A stretch of DNA of 64,000 nt from Vibrio cidicii (GCF_009763805.1 NZ_CP046804.1:434001-498000), one strand, 5' to 3'. Shown: positions 47,901 to 61,104, counted from the first letter of the stretch. Notes: generated by a model not told the origin, from the sequence alone. Numbers and translations are program-made.

Positions 47901-50900
47901 CGGCATCATTTGGCTTTAGCAACGCGGAAGTGGGGGCCAGCTACAGTTACACTATCAGCAGCAACAATGGCGGCAGCAGCGTGACGGGCACCGGCACGCT
48001 CACCAGCGCCAGTGAGACCATCAGCGGCATCGACCTGTCCAATCTTAATGACGGCACCCTGACACTGTCGGTCATCGTCACGGACAGCGCGGGCAACAGC
48101 GCCTCGGCGGTGACCGCGAGCAGCGCACTTGACACCGTAGCACCAACGGTGACCATCAGTGACGATACAACGGGCACGGCCACGGGCGATGTACTCTACA
48201 CCTTTACCTTCAGTGAGAGCGTGACGGGCTTTACAGCAGACGACATCACTGTGTCCGGTGGAACCAAGGGTACCTTCTCGGCGGTGAGTGGCACGGTCTA
48301 CACCTTGGTGGTGACGCCAACGGCCAACAGCAACAGCAACCTCACGGTGGATGTGGCGGCCAACGTGGCGACGGACACGGCGGGTAACCCGAACAGTGCA
48401 GCGACGCAAAGTGTCCAAGTGGTCGATACGGCGTTGCCAAGCATTGGCATTAGCAGCGACAAAACGGCGCTGAAAGTGGGCGAGACGGCAACGCTGACCT
48501 TTACCTTGAGTGAATCAGCAACGGATTTTGCCGAAGCCGATGTGACCGTTGTTGGCGGAACGCTCTCTAACTTTGCAGGCAGTGGCACCAGCTACACGGC
48601 GACCTTTACCCCAACCGCCGATACGACCAGCACGGCGACCATCAACGTTGCGGCGAATACCTTTACCGATGCGGCGGGCAATGGCAATACAGCGGCCACG
48701 CAACAGAGCATCAGTGTCGATACCCAAACGCCGTCGGGCCACAGTGTGGCGTTTGGCGATACGCTGTACTCGAATGCGGAGAAAACGGCGGCGTCATTTG
48801 GCTTTAGCAACGCGGAAGTGGGGGCCAGCTACAGTTACACCATCAGCAGCAACAATGGCGGCAGCAGCGTGACGGGCACAGGCACGGTGACCAGCGCCAG
48901 TGAGACCATCAGCGGCATCGACCTGTCCAATCTTAATGACGGCACCCTGACACTGTCGGTCATCGTCACGGACAGCGCGGGCAACAGCGCCTCGGCGGTG
49001 ACGGCGAGCAGCGCACTCGACACCGTAGCACCAACGGTGACCATCAGTGACGACACCACGGGCACGGCCACGGGCGATGTGCTGTACACCTTTACCTTCA
49101 GTGAGAGCGTGACGGGCTTTACCGCCGACGACATCACTGTGTCCGGTGGAACCAAGGACACCTTTACGGCGGTGAGTGGCACGGTCTACACCTTGGTGGT
49201 GACGCCAACGGCCAACAGCACCAGCAACCTCACGGTGGATGTGGCGGCCAATGTGGCGACGGACACGGCGGGTAACCCGAACAGTGCAGCGACGCAAAGT
49301 GTCCAAGTGGTCGATACGGCGTTGCCAAGCATTGGCATTAGCAGCGACAAAACGGCGCTGAAAGTGGGCGAAACCGCGACGCTGACCTTTACCTTGAGTG
49401 AATCAGCAACGGATTTTGCCGAAGCCGATGTGACCGTTGTTGGCGGAACGCTTTCTAACTTTGCAGGCAGTGGCACCAGCTACACCGCGACCTTTACCCC
49501 AACCGCCGATACGACCAGCACGGCGACCATCAACGTTGCGGCGAATACCTTTACCGATGCGGCGGGCAATGGCAACACGGCCGCTACGCAACAGAGCATC
49601 AGTGTCGATACCCAAACGCCGTCGGGCCACAGTGTGGCGTTTGGCGATACGCTGTACTCGAATGCGGAGAAAACGGCGGCGTCATTTGGCTTTAGCAACG
49701 CGGAAGTGGGGGCCAGCTACAGCTACACCATCAGCAGCACCAATGGCGGCAGCAGCGTGACGGGCACAGGCACGGTGACTAGCGCCAGTGAGACCGTCAG
49801 TGGCATCGACCTGTCCAATCTTAATGACGGCACCCTGACACTGTCGGTCATCGTCACGGACAGCGCGGGCAACAGCGCCTCGGCGGTGACGGCGAGCAGC
49901 GCACTCGACACCGTAGCACCAACGGTGACCATCAGTGACGACACCACGGGCACGGCCACGGGCGATGTGCTGTACACCTTTACCTTCAGTGAGAGCGTGA
50001 CGGGCTTTACCGTCGACGACATCACTGTGTCCGGTGGAACCAAGGGCACCTTTACGGAAGTGAGTGGCACGGTCTACACCCTAATGGTGACGCCAACGGC
50101 CAACAGCACCAGCAACCTCACGGTGGATGTGGCGGCCAATGTGGCGACAGACACGGCGGGTAACCCGAACAGTGCAGCGACGCAAAGTGTCCAAGTGGTC
50201 GATACGGCGTTGCCAAGCATTGGCATTAGCAGCGACAAAACGGCGCTGAAAGTGGGCGAAACCGCGACGCTGACCTTTACCTTGAGTGAATCAGCAACGG
50301 ATTTTGCCGAAGCCGATGTGACCGTTGTTGGCGGAACGCTTTCTAACTTTGCAGGCAGTGGCACCAGCTACACCGCGACCTTTACCCCAACCGCCGATAC
50401 GACCAGCACGGCGACCATCAACGTTGCGGCGAATACCTTTACCGATGCGGCGGGCAATGGCAACACGGCCGCTACGCAACAGAGCATCAGTGTCGATACC
50501 CAAACGCCGTCGGGCCACAGTGTGGCGTTTGGCGATACGCTGTACTCGAATACGGAGAAAACGGCGGCATCATTTGGCTTTAGCAACGCGGAAGTGGGGG
50601 CCAGCTACAGCTACACCATCAGCAGCTCTAATGGTGGTAGCAGCGTGACGGGCACAGGCACGGTGACCAGCGCCAGTGAGACCATCAGCGGCATCGACCT
50701 GTCCAATCTTAATGACGGCACCTTGACGCTGTCGGTCATCGTCACGGACAGCGCGGGCAACAGCGCCTCGGCGGTGACGGCGAGCAGCGCACTCGACACC
50801 GTAGCACCAACGGTGACCATCAGTGACGATACAACGGGCACGGCCACGGGCGATGTACTGTACACCTTTACCTTCAGTGAGAGCGTGACGGGCTTTACCG

Positions 50901-53900
50901 CAGACGACATCACCGTGTCCGGTGGAACCAAGGGTACCTTCTCGGCGGTGAGTGGCACGGTCTACACCTTGGTGGTGACGCCAACGGCCAACAGCACCAG
51001 CAACCTCACGGTGGATGTGGCGGCCAATGTGGCGACAGACACGGCGGGGAACCCGAACAGCGCGGCGACGCAAAGTGTCCAAGTGGTGGATACGGCGTTG
51101 CCAAGCATTGGCATTAGCAGCGACAAAACGGCGCTGAAAGTGGGCGAAACCGCGACGCTGACCTTTACCTTGAGTGAATCAGCAACGGATTTTGCCGAAG
51201 CCGATGTGACCGTTGTTGGCGGAACGCTTTCTAACTTTGCAGGCAGCGGCACTGGTTACACGGCAACCTTTACCCCAACCGCCGATACAACCAGCACGGC
51301 GACCATCAACGTTGCGGCGAATACCTTTACCGATGCTGCGGGCAATGGCAACACGGCGGCTACGCAAGTGACCATCAGTGTCGATACCCAGACGCCAACG
51401 GGCCACAGCGTAGCGTTTGGCGATACGCTGTACTCGAATGCGGAGAAAACGGCGGCATCATTTGGCTTTAGCAACGCGGAAGTGGGGGCCAGCTACAGCT
51501 ACACCATCAGCAGCTCTAATGGCGGCAGCAGCGTGACGGGCACGGGCACGGTGACCAGCGCCAGTGAGACCGTCAGTGGTCTCGACCTGTCCAATCTCAA
51601 TGACGGCACCTTGACGCTGTCGGTCATCGTCACGGACAGCGCGGGCAACAGCGCCTCGGCGGTGACGGCGAGCAGCGCACTCGACACCGTAGCACCAACG
51701 GTGACCATCAGTGACGACACAACGGGCACGGCCACGGGCGATGTGCTGTACACCTTTACCTTCAGTGAGAGCGTGACGGGCTTTACCGCAGACGACATCA
51801 CCGTGTCCGGTGGAACCAAGGGTACCTTCTCGGCGGTGAGTGGCACGGTCTACACCTTGGTGGTGACGCCAACGGCCAACAGCACCAGCAACCTCACGGT
51901 GGATGTGGCGGCCAATGTGGCGACAGACACGGCGGGGAACCCGAACAGCGCGGCGACGCAAAGTGTCCAAGTGGTGGATACGGCGTTGCCAAGCATTGGC
52001 ATTAGCAGCGACAAAACGGCGCTGAAAGTGGGCGAAACCGCGACGCTGACCTTCACCTTGTCGGAAAGCAGCAGTGACTTCACGGCGGACGACATTACCG
52101 TGACGGGCGGCAGCTTGTCAGGCTTTAATGGCAGCGGCACTGGTTACACGGCAACCTTTACCCCAACCGCCGATACAACCAGCACGGCGACCATCAACGT
52201 TGCGGCGAATACCTTTACTGATGCGGCGGGCAATGGCAACACGGCGGCTACGCAAGTGACCATCAGTGTCGATACCCAGACGCCAACGGGCCACAGCGTG
52301 GCATTGAATGACACTACCTATAACGCCTCGGAGGCGAGTTCAGCGAGCTTTACCTTTAGCGGTGCAGAAAGTGGCTCAGCCTTTAATTATGTATTAAGCA
52401 GTAATGGCGGTGGCACTGATGTAACAGGTTCAGGCAGTATCAGTACAGCGGATCAGCTCGTGAGTATTGGTGACATCAGCAGCCTAAATGATGGCACCCT
52501 AAACTTGTCGGTGACTGTTACTGACGATGCGGGTAATGCAGCAGCACCTGTACTAGCTACCGCTACACTCGATACCACTCAACCAACAGTGAGTATTAAC
52601 AGCGACAAGTCGGCGCTCAAAGCTGGTGAAACGGCAACACTCACGTTCACTTTGAGTGAGTCGTCGAGTGACTTTGCCGAGTCGGATATCACCGTCACTG
52701 GCGGCAGCCTGTCCAACTTTGCGGGCAGTGGTAGCAGTTACACCGCCACCTTTACACCAGATGTCGACAGTAACAGTGCAGCGACGATTAACGTGGCGGC
52801 AGATGTCTTTACCGATGCGGCGGGGAACAGCAACACTGCTTCGTCTCAACTGTCTATGACCGTTGATAGCTTAGTGCCGAGTGTGACTATCACCAGTGAT
52901 AAGTCGGCGCTGAAAGCGGGTGAAACGGCGACCATTACCTTTACCTTAAGTGAAGCGTCGAGTGATTTCACTGAGTCGGATATCACGGTCAGTGGCGGCA
53001 GCCTATCTGGTTTTGCAGGCAGTGGTAGCAGCTACACCGCGACCTTTACACCAGCGGATGAGAGTACGGCGAGCGGCACCATTGATGTTGCCACAGGCAC
53101 ATTTACCGATGCCTCTGGTAACAGCAACAGTGCAGCAACACCAATTTCCATCAGCGTCGATACTGTGCTTCCAACCGTTACTATTACTAGCACCAGCGAT
53201 GCGTTGAAAGCGGGTAAAACGGCAACGCTTACCTTTACCTTGAGTGAATCAGCAACGGATTTTGCCGAAGCCGATGTGACCGTTGTTGGCGGAACGCTTT
53301 CTAACTTTGCAGGCAGTGGTAGCAGCTACACGGCCACCTTTACACCTGCAGAAGAGAGCACTGAGGATGCCACCATTGATGTTGCCGCAGAGAAGTTTAG
53401 CGATGCGGCTGGCAACCTCAATACGGCAGCGACTCAGTTGTTGATCTCAGTGGATACGGCGATCCCGACTGGACATAGCATCAGCATTGATCAGGAGAGC
53501 ATTAACAAAACCAACGAACAAGCGATGAGCTTTACTTTTGCAGCAGCAGAAGTGAACGCGATGTTCACTTACAGCGTGAGCGACGGTACCACGACCATTG
53601 ACGGCGCGAGTCAAACCATCACCTCTGAGACCATGCAAGTCACGGGCATTGACGTCACAAGTTTGCAAGAGGGGACGTTGACAGTCAGCGTAGTGGTCAC
53701 CGATACCGCAGGCAATGCCTCTGATGCAGTGACAGATACCGTGACTAAACGCTACGATGTCGCACCAACGGTGGTTGATGACAGCTTCTCGACGGAGGAA
53801 GATACGGCGAAACAATTTGATCTGTTAGCCAACGATTCCGACATTAATGATGACATGGTCGCTTCTTCTGCGACGGTGAAAACGCCACCAAGTAAAGGTC

Positions 53901-56900
53901 AGGTGTCGATCAGCAACGGCGTTGTTACCTATACGCCAAACAGCAATGAGACAGGCACGGACACCTTTACCTATACCGTGAAAGATGCCCTGTTACAGGA
54001 GTCTCAAGAAGCGACAGTGACCGTCACTATCAGTGCCATCAATGATGCGCCAGTGGCGAAAGCATTGACCATCACTACCGACGAAGATACCGCCAGCGCG
54101 GCGCTCAGTGTGCGTAGCCAAACGACGGATGTGGAAGATGGCATCCCAACGGGTGATTTGGCATTGGTGAGCTTGCCTCAAAAAGGACAAGTGGCCATTG
54201 ATCAAACCGCAGGCACTTTTGTCTATACGCCGAATGCGAATGAAAATGGCAGCGACAGCTTTACTTACACTATCGCCGATAGTGAAGGCAGCGTTTCGCT
54301 TGCGGCAACGGTCAGCGTGAATATCGGCTCCGTCAATGACGCACCTGTGGCGGCGGCAGACACGCTTACCTTTGATGAAGATGTCACCTCGACACTCGAT
54401 GTGTTAAGTAACGACAGTGACATCGAAGATGGGTCATTCACCGCGAGCAGTATTACCTTGCAAGATCTTGGTCAAGGCAAGGGCGTATATAGTTTCGCTA
54501 CGGTGAGTGTCAATGCCGATGGCACCTTGAACATTGTGCCAGCAGCAAACGTGAATGGTCAGCATAGCTTCACCTACACGCTGACCGACAGTAGCCAGGC
54601 GGTTTCAGCGTCGGCAACCGTCACGCTCAATATTACGCCAGTCAATGATGCCCCCGTAGCGGTTGATAACAGTGCGCAGCTATTGGAAGAAGGCTCATTT
54701 GAGGTCAACGTATTGGGTAACGATAGCGATGTCGATACGGGAGACAGTTTTGATCTCACCAGCGTTAAAGTGGTCGATGAGCCCGCCCATGGTCGTGTAA
54801 GCGTGACGGCGTCAGGCGCGATTGTCTACAGCCCTGAAGAAAACTACTTTGGTGAAGACAGCTTCACCTACACAGTGGCAGACGCAGCAGGCGCAGTCTC
54901 TAACGTTGCGACAGTGACCATGACGGTCACACCCGTTAACGATGCACCAATGGCGCAAGCACAGTCACAAACATTGGATGAAGATAAGAGTTTGGTGATC
55001 ACGCTGGTCGGTTCAGACATTGATAACGATGATGACACTTTGCAGTACGTTATCACGGAACAAGTTAGCCATGGTGTGCTAGAAACCGTTGACCAACAAC
55101 AGTTGGCGTTACACACCAGAAGCGAACTTCAATGGTTCCGATTTCTTCTTGTTCAAGGTTAATGACGGTGAACTGGACTCAACGGAAGTGCGTGTCGATC
55201 TGACCGTCAAGGCGGTCAACGATACACCCACCGCGACCGATGTCAGCGCGACGGGAGAGGAAGAAACACCGCTGACCATCACCTTAAATGGTAGTGATGT
55301 AGAAGGTTCATCGTTGAGCTATCAAGTCGCTACCGCGCCAGTCAACGGTAGCGTGACCATCACGGGTAACCAAGCGGTCTATACGGGTAACAGCAACTTC
55401 TTTGGTCAGGACAGTTTCACTTACCACGTCAGTGACGGTGAACTCACCTCGGAAGCGGCGTTGGTGACCATTACGTTGAGTAACGTCAATGACGCGCCAG
55501 TGATTAGCGGTAGCCCATCAACGCAAGTGGATGAAGATAGCGCGTATCAGTTTGTGCCTCAGGCATCGGATAATGATCCTGCCGATACACTGACCTATTC
55601 GATTGCTAACAAACCATCTTGGGCGGCATTTGACACGGCCATAGGCGCACTCTCTGGCACGCCAAGTAACAGTGATGTGGGTACGCATGCGGGTATTGTG
55701 ATCAGCGTATCCGATGGTCGCGTTTCGGCCTCGTTGCCAGCGTTTGCGATTACCGTGAATAACGTTAACGATGCACCGGTTATTTCCGGCTCACCAGCAA
55801 CACAAGTGAATGAAGACAGCGCTTATCTATTCACACCGCAAGTGTCGGATGTCGACAGCCAAGCCTTCACCTTCAGTATCACGAATAAACCTGCTTGGGC
55901 GAGCTTTGATGCAGCGACAGGTACGTTAAGTGGTACGCCATCGAATGATGATGTTGGCACCTATGCGGGGATTGTTATCACGGTTTCTGATGGCTCAGCC
56001 ACCGCCACACTCAATACCTTCGGTATTGTGGTGAATAACGTCAACGACGCGCCAAGCATCAGTGGCACTCCTGCGCGGACGGTCAACGAAGACAGTGCGT
56101 ACCGTTTTGCGCCGCAGGCAGGGGATGTGGACAGTAGCAGCTTGAGCTTCTCTATCAGCAACAAACCAACTTGGGCGAGCTTTAACACGGCAACCGGTGT
56201 GCTCAGTGGTACGCCGACCAATGAACATGTTGGCACCACGGAGAATATCGTTATTACCGTCTCTGACGGTGAGCTCAGTACGTCTCTCGCAGCGTTTAAC
56301 CTCACGGTTATTAACGTCAACGATGCGCCAGTGGCGGTCAACGACAGCTTTGTCTTCACTGAAAGCAACGATGGTATCTATCTGCTTGATGTGCTGAGCA
56401 ATGATAGTGATGTTGACCAAGATACGTTGCAACTGGATTGGGTAAAAGCGACCTCAGGAAGCGCAACGATGGTCGGCAGCCAAATCCAACTGGTGACGAG
56501 CGCGATTGGTACTGTGACGGTGCAGTATGGTGTGAAAGATGGTAACGGCGGTAAAGCAACCGCGAAAGCGACCGTGACCATTAACAGCGCGAAATTGGAT
56601 GCGCCAACCATTACCGCACCAGCCGATGTGGAAGTGAATGCGACCTCACTCTTTACCAAAGTGGCGTTGGGGACCGCGATCGCCGAAGACAGCACGGGTA
56701 AACCATTACCGGTCTCCTTGGTCGACAACAATACCTTCTTCCGTCCTGGGGCCAATACGGTGTATTGGCGTACCCAAGACTCGCAAGGTAATGTGGCCGA
56801 GGCAAGTCAAACCGTGATTGTGCATCCGCTTATCAGCATTTCCAAAGATGCACAAACCACTGAAGGTACGAGCCACTCAGTCTCTGTGTACCTCAACGGC

Positions 56901-59298
56901 CCTGCGCCGAGTTACCCAGTGGTCGTGCCTTACACGGTATCGGGAAGCACGGACAGCAGTGACCATACTCTCGCCTCGGGTGAAGTAGTGATTACCAGCG
57001 GAACCGAAGGCCAGCTTTCTTTTGCTATCTTGAATGATGGACAGAGTGAAAGTGCAGAAACCTTAGTGATCGACTTGGACAACACGCTCAACCTCGGCAG
57101 TAAACGTCGTTATACCTTGACGATTTTTGAAGAGAACGTGGCACCTAAAGTCTCGGTCAATGTGTCTCAGGCGGGAGAGCAGCGTAGCAAGATTGAAAAT
57201 GGTACGGAGTTGGTCACCATCACCAGCAGTGTGACGGATGCTAACGCGTCTGATACCCACACCTTTGCATGGGGTAGTAGCAATGATGCGCTCAACCAAG
57301 CGATTGTAGGGCAGACAGACAGCGACACACTGACCTTCTCGCCGCAAACGCTCAGTTCAGCAATTTACACTCTGCAACTGACGGTCACTGATAATGGCAC
57401 ACCACCGCTTTCAGTCACCCACGATGTCTATCTGGAAGTGGTTGAAGCACTGGCGGTGCTTGGCAGTGAAGATAGTGATGGCGATTTGATTCCGGATGAC
57501 CAAGAAGGCCACAGCGACAGCGACGGTGACGGCATTCCTGATTATCTGGATGCCATCTCTGACTGCAACGTGATTCAGCAAACGGTAGCGGAGAAACGAC
57601 AGTTTTCTCATTGAAGGTCAACCTGGCGTTTGTTTGCGCAAAGGTGTCACCATCGTGGAAAACCAGACAGGTGGAGCGCGCTTGCTGGATAATGAGCTGA
57701 CAGTCGACAACGAGGCGGACAACATTGGCGGTATTTTTGACTTTGTAGCGACCAACTTGCCACAACCCGGTCAGAGCTATCAACTGGTGATGCCGCAGCG
57801 CCTGCCAGTTCCGGCGAATGCTGTTTATCGTAAATTCCGAGCCGATGTGGGCTGGGTCGATTTTGTTGAAGATGCTGACAACTCGATTGCGTCTACTTCC
57901 GGTGAAGCGGGCTACTGTCCACCTCCGGGAGACAGTGCATGGACACCGGGCTTAACTGAAGGCCACTGGTGTGTGCAACTTACCGTCCAAGACGGTGGAC
58001 CGAACGATGATGACGGCATGGCAAACGGCAGCGTGGTTGACCCAGGTGGTGTTGCCGCTCGCGCCAGCAGCAATGCGCTGCCACAAGCAAGTGACGATAC
58101 TGCTGTAGTTACGCGCAATGGCAGCGTGGTCATTGATGTGCTGAGTAACGACACGGACGCCGACGGTGACAGCTTGACCTTGTTAGAAGGTGCTTCTGCG
58201 GACATCGGCAGTGTCAGTGTGGTAAACAATCAGTTGAGTTACACCACTCAGTCACAGTTTTTCGGTGTGGCGACCATTACCTATAGCGTGACAGACGGTA
58301 ATGGCGGCACGGGGACGGCGAAAGTCACCGTCAACGTACTCAACAATCAAAATCCGCGTGCAGAGGATGATGTGGTTGAAACCAACGACCGTACGCCAGT
58401 CACGATTAATGTCCTGTCCAATGACAGTGATGCTGATAATGACGCGCTGACGTTAGTGTCAATTCAAGCTCTGCATGGACAGGCCGTAAAGAACGCTGAT
58501 CAAAGTGTGACCTACACGCCGAGCTTGGGCTTTGAAGGTACGGATGTTCTCACCTATGTCATTCAAGACAGCCAAGGTCTGCAAGATACGGGTAAGGTGA
58601 CGGTAACGGTAAAACTAGTGAAAGATGTCGATGTATCAAACAGTTCAGGAGGCCCGTTAGGCGGTATGGCATTAATGTTACTCACTCTCGCTGGCGCGTT
58701 GCGCCGAGTTGGTAAAAAAGGTTGGTTGGCGCTGCTGGCTGCGCTGAGTTTTAATTCTCAAGCGGCTTGGTATCTCGATGCGCAGATGGGCGTCAGCCAT
58801 GCCGATGAGCGCAGCGCTGTTAGCATGGCGGATGTGGTCTCAACCGATGAAAACGGCTTCTACCGTTCGATTGGCTTGGGGTATCAGTTAGATGAAAAGT
58901 GGTCAGCGATGCTGCGCTATGTGGATATGGGAGAGGGGAGCGCGACACTACGTGGCGCGACGACTTCGCCACAGGAGTACCATCAAAGTGTGGCGAGTGT
59001 CTCGCCCATTTTAGCAAGTGGTGTCGGCTTAGAAGTCGGCTATCAATTTTGGCAAAGTGACGCTTGGCATGCCAAAGCCAATCTCGGTGGCCTATTTTGG
59101 AATGCGGATATTGAAAGTACCTATCAAGGTAGCACCATTAAGACGGACATTGACGGCTTTAATGGTTATGTAGGGGCTGAAGTGGGGTATGCGCTTTCGG
59201 AGAAATGGGGCCTTGGCTTGCAGGCTTCACGCTATTTTCTGCGAGAAAACGATGTGGATACCATCGCGATACAACTCACTTACCGCTGGGCTCAATAG
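44987..59298 (+). CDS. Giant Ig/cadherin-repeat surface protein with C-terminal beta-barrel, two frame breaks
   Basis: About 4770 residues when joined. Order: signal peptide (to about 45, ANAETL); Cys-containing N-terminal region; a cadherin-like domain (nt 45345-45660); three APSTPDL-type Ig repeats (45665-46610); three [15 protein letters not shown] repeats (46610-47550); five 888-bp triple-Ig units and a partial sixth; more Ig domains (to 53760); cadherin-like tandem-95 repeats (53760-55480); three CADG-type domains (55480-56330); a Ca-binding DSDGD...DSDGDGIPD segment (about 57470); further tandem-95; a [20 protein letters not shown] segment (about 58650); and a final beta-barrel ending YRWAQ. 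Frame breaks are near 55100 and 57607, both +1. Likely an outer-surface adhesin. GTG 44975 is an alternative start. Confidence 0.82.
45665..46610 (+). repeat. Three Ig-like repeats of the APSTPDL type
   Basis: Three copies of about 300-306 bases, each encoding NDTTPTFSG... and [15 protein letters not shown] strands. Copies 1 and 2 are nearly identical for long stretches of DNA; copy 3 is diverged. Confidence 0.8.
47551..52303 (+). repeat. 888-bp tandem repeats: five full units plus a partial sixth
   Basis: Unit starts (AAGCATTGGCATTAGCAGCG) fall at 47551, 48439, 49327, 50215, 51103 and 51991, each exactly 888 bases apart. Each unit encodes 296 residues, made of three Ig-like domains ([60 protein letters not shown]). 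DNA identity between units is very high. The sixth copy diverges after about 310 bases. Confidence 0.95.
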
Positions 59299-59376
59299 CA
59301 AGGTTTAGAGCTAAATTCTACACACTGGAGACCATGCCAACCCAATGGCATGATCGCTAGAAGGAAAACGTATCGA

Positions 59377-60342
59377 TTAGGGGAGGAACTGGAACGTTCC
59401 TCTTTTTGTTGCTTTGGCGTTAAACAAAGCTTTGTCGGCTTTGGAGATAAAGCGCTCTAAATCATGATGCTTCGCAGTTAGCTGGTTGTAAAACTGAATG
59501 CCGATGGTGACGGTCAAAATATTGGCTACGCTTGAGCTTGGATTGGGAATGGCCAGTTTTTTCACTGATGCCAATAACGCTTGCGCTTTTTCCACACATT
59601 CTTGCTGAGAAATGGCAGGGATAAAAACGAGAAACTCATCGCCGCCATAACGAAAACAGCTACCGCTCTCATGGCTCCATCTTTTTAATGTGTGGCTCAC
59701 CATCCTTAACGCTTTGTCGCCATTGAGGTGGCCAAAGGTGTCATTGAGATCTTTGAAACAGTCTATATCGACCATAAACAAAGCAGCACTTTGTCCGTTG
59801 TCAATTGCCTGAGCCAATAGCGATGGAAGGTAGATCTCAAGTGCGTAGCGATTGTTTAATTGAGTCAAATGATCTAAGCAAGAGAGCGTTTGCAGTGAAG
59901 CCCTCTGACGCTTAAGTTCCTGAAGTGCGGTTTTGTATTCGGTAATGTTTCGCACCGACCAAAGTACCTTATCTTCTCCAATGACCGGAATAACAAACGC
60001 GCTGAAATATTGCAGCTCACTCGGGCCTGCGACCCCTTTAAAGCACGGCATGTCATGAGGGTGTAGTTCATACTCAAGCTCTTGTGGCTTTTGCGTCGTA
60101 ATCACCTGTTTTATCACATCTAAAAACCATTTTGCTTTGTCGTAGGGCATCACATCAAACTGACTTAAACCAATCACATGAGACGGGTCATGGTGCCGTT
60201 TGGTATCTGTACCTCCCCACGCTTCAATGTAATATCCGGCTTCACTGATGAGAAAAGTGGGCTCTGGTAGTGATTCAAAAAAGTGATGGATCACTTTGGG
60301 GTTATTCACAATAACGCGCGATAAGATGGATTCATCTACCAT
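59377..60342 (-). CDS. PAS-GGDEF diguanylate cyclase
   Basis: Soluble protein of 321 residues. The N-terminal PAS domain is at about 15-140 (FFESLPEPTFLISEAGYYIE; SVRNITEYKTALQEL). The GGDEF domain (about 150-321) has DHLTQLNNR, MVDIDCFKDLNDTFGHLNGD with the metal Asp and an intact RYGGDEF at about 230. There is no RxxD inhibitory site five residues ahead of the motif (HESGSCFRY instead). Should be active. Convergent with the giant gene. The frame is intact. Confidence 0.92.
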   Translation of the reverse strand: MVDESILSRVIVNNPKVIHHFFESLPEPTFLISEAGYYIEAWGGTDTKRHHDPSHVIGLSQFDVMPYDKAKWFLDVIKQVITTQKPQELEYELHPHDMPCFKGVAGPSELQYFSAFVIPVIGEDKVLWSVRNITEYKTALQELKRQRASLQTLSCLDHLTQLNNRYALEIYLPSLLAQAIDNGQSAALFMVDIDCFKDLNDTFGHLNGDKALRMVSHTLKRWSHESGSCFRYGGDEFLVFIPAISQQECVEKAQALLASVKKLAIPNPSSSVANILTVTIGIQFYNQLTAKHHDLERFISKADKALFNAKATKRGTFQFLP

Positions 60343-60569
60343 ACTGTGCCCTTACTTCACTTTATGATTTAAATACAACTATTAAGATATAGCTCAATAA
60401 AAGATTGTAGGGTTAATGGTGACGCAGGTTTTATCAACTTTGCCTATTGTCTCAAGACTAAGAAGAACAATCTTATCAATTGATAAAATCGTCACATTCG
60501 ATTTAGTAAATTCAGGAAATTGGACGACACTTAACGTAAGTGCCAAAAAACGCTGCAAAGGAGATGGCG

Positions 60570-60986
60570 ATGAAGTCACTAAAAGTTAAAGACTATATGA
60601 CCTTACAAGCGGTGACCTTTACGGTCGATATGTCATTGAGCGCTGCGCTGAATAAAGTGATGAAAAGCCTTGTGATGGGCGGACCTGTGATCAATGAAAA
60701 AGAAGAAGTCATCGGCTTTTTATCTGAACAAGACTTACTCGATAAGTTAGTTAAAGCCAGCTACTACTGCCAAGACGCACATACGGTTGGTGAATGTATG
60801 CATGTTGATGTGTTGTCGGTGTCTCCTGAAATGTCGATTATTGAGCTGGCGGAAATGATGAAGGTAGGCAAACCGAAAATGTACCCGGTGGTAGACAAAA
60901 ACAGATTAGTGGGTGTGATCACTCGTCGCGATGTGCTGAAAGCGATCGGCAATAGTCTGACGGATTGTTTCAAGCATCCCGTGTGA
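60570..60986 (+). CDS. Two-CBS-domain protein
   Basis: About 138 residues with two CBS motifs: VKDYMTLQAVTFTVDMSLSA...GGPVINEKEEVIGFLSEQDL (about 5-60) and VGECMHVDVLSVSPEMSIIE...YPVVDKNRLVGVITRRDVL (about 75-130). CBS pairs bind adenine nucleotides. I chose ATG 60570, six bases after AAAGGAG, over ATG 60564. A strong terminator follows. It stands alone, so its partner is unknown. Confidence 0.9.
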   Translation: MKSLKVKDYMTLQAVTFTVDMSLSAALNKVMKSLVMGGPVINEKEEVIGFLSEQDLLDKLVKASYYCQDAHTVGECMHVDVLSVSPEMSIIELAEMMKVGKPKMYPVVDKNRLVGVITRRDVLKAIGNSLTDCFKHPV

Positions 60987-61010
60987 GATTGGATCAGATG
61001 CTCTTTGATA

Positions 61011-61040
61011 AAGTGGCCTCGCATTAGCGAGGCCACTTTT
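61011..61040 (+). terminator. Intrinsic terminator after the CBS gene
   Basis: A perfect 12-bp stem AAGTGGCCTCGC / GCGAGGCCACTT with loop ATTA and a T run. Confidence 0.92.
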
Positions 61041-61072
61041 ATTGCGCAGAGAAAAGTCGGCCAAAAAGGGGC

Positions 61073-61104
61073 TTGACCTTAGAGTGTACTCCAAGGTTTA
61101 TGCT
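61073..61104 (+). promoter_or_regulatory. MerR-family (ZntR-type) promoter-operator of the metal ATPase
   Basis: A -35 TTGACC (61073-61078) and a -10 TATGCT (61099-61104) are separated by 20 bases, the long spacer typical of MerR-type promoters. Between them ACCTTAGAGT-GT-ACTCCAAGGT (61076-61097) is a near-perfect dyad like the ZntR operator. A ZntR-type activator (not in the window) would untwist it on binding zinc, cadmium or lead. Confidence 0.85.

Noticed and set aside
45580..52140. Long reverse-strand open frames opposite the giant repeat gene (one of about 520 codons)
   Set aside because: They repeat with the same period as the forward gene, have no ribosome sites and arise from its Ser/Thr/Gly/Ala-rich codon use.
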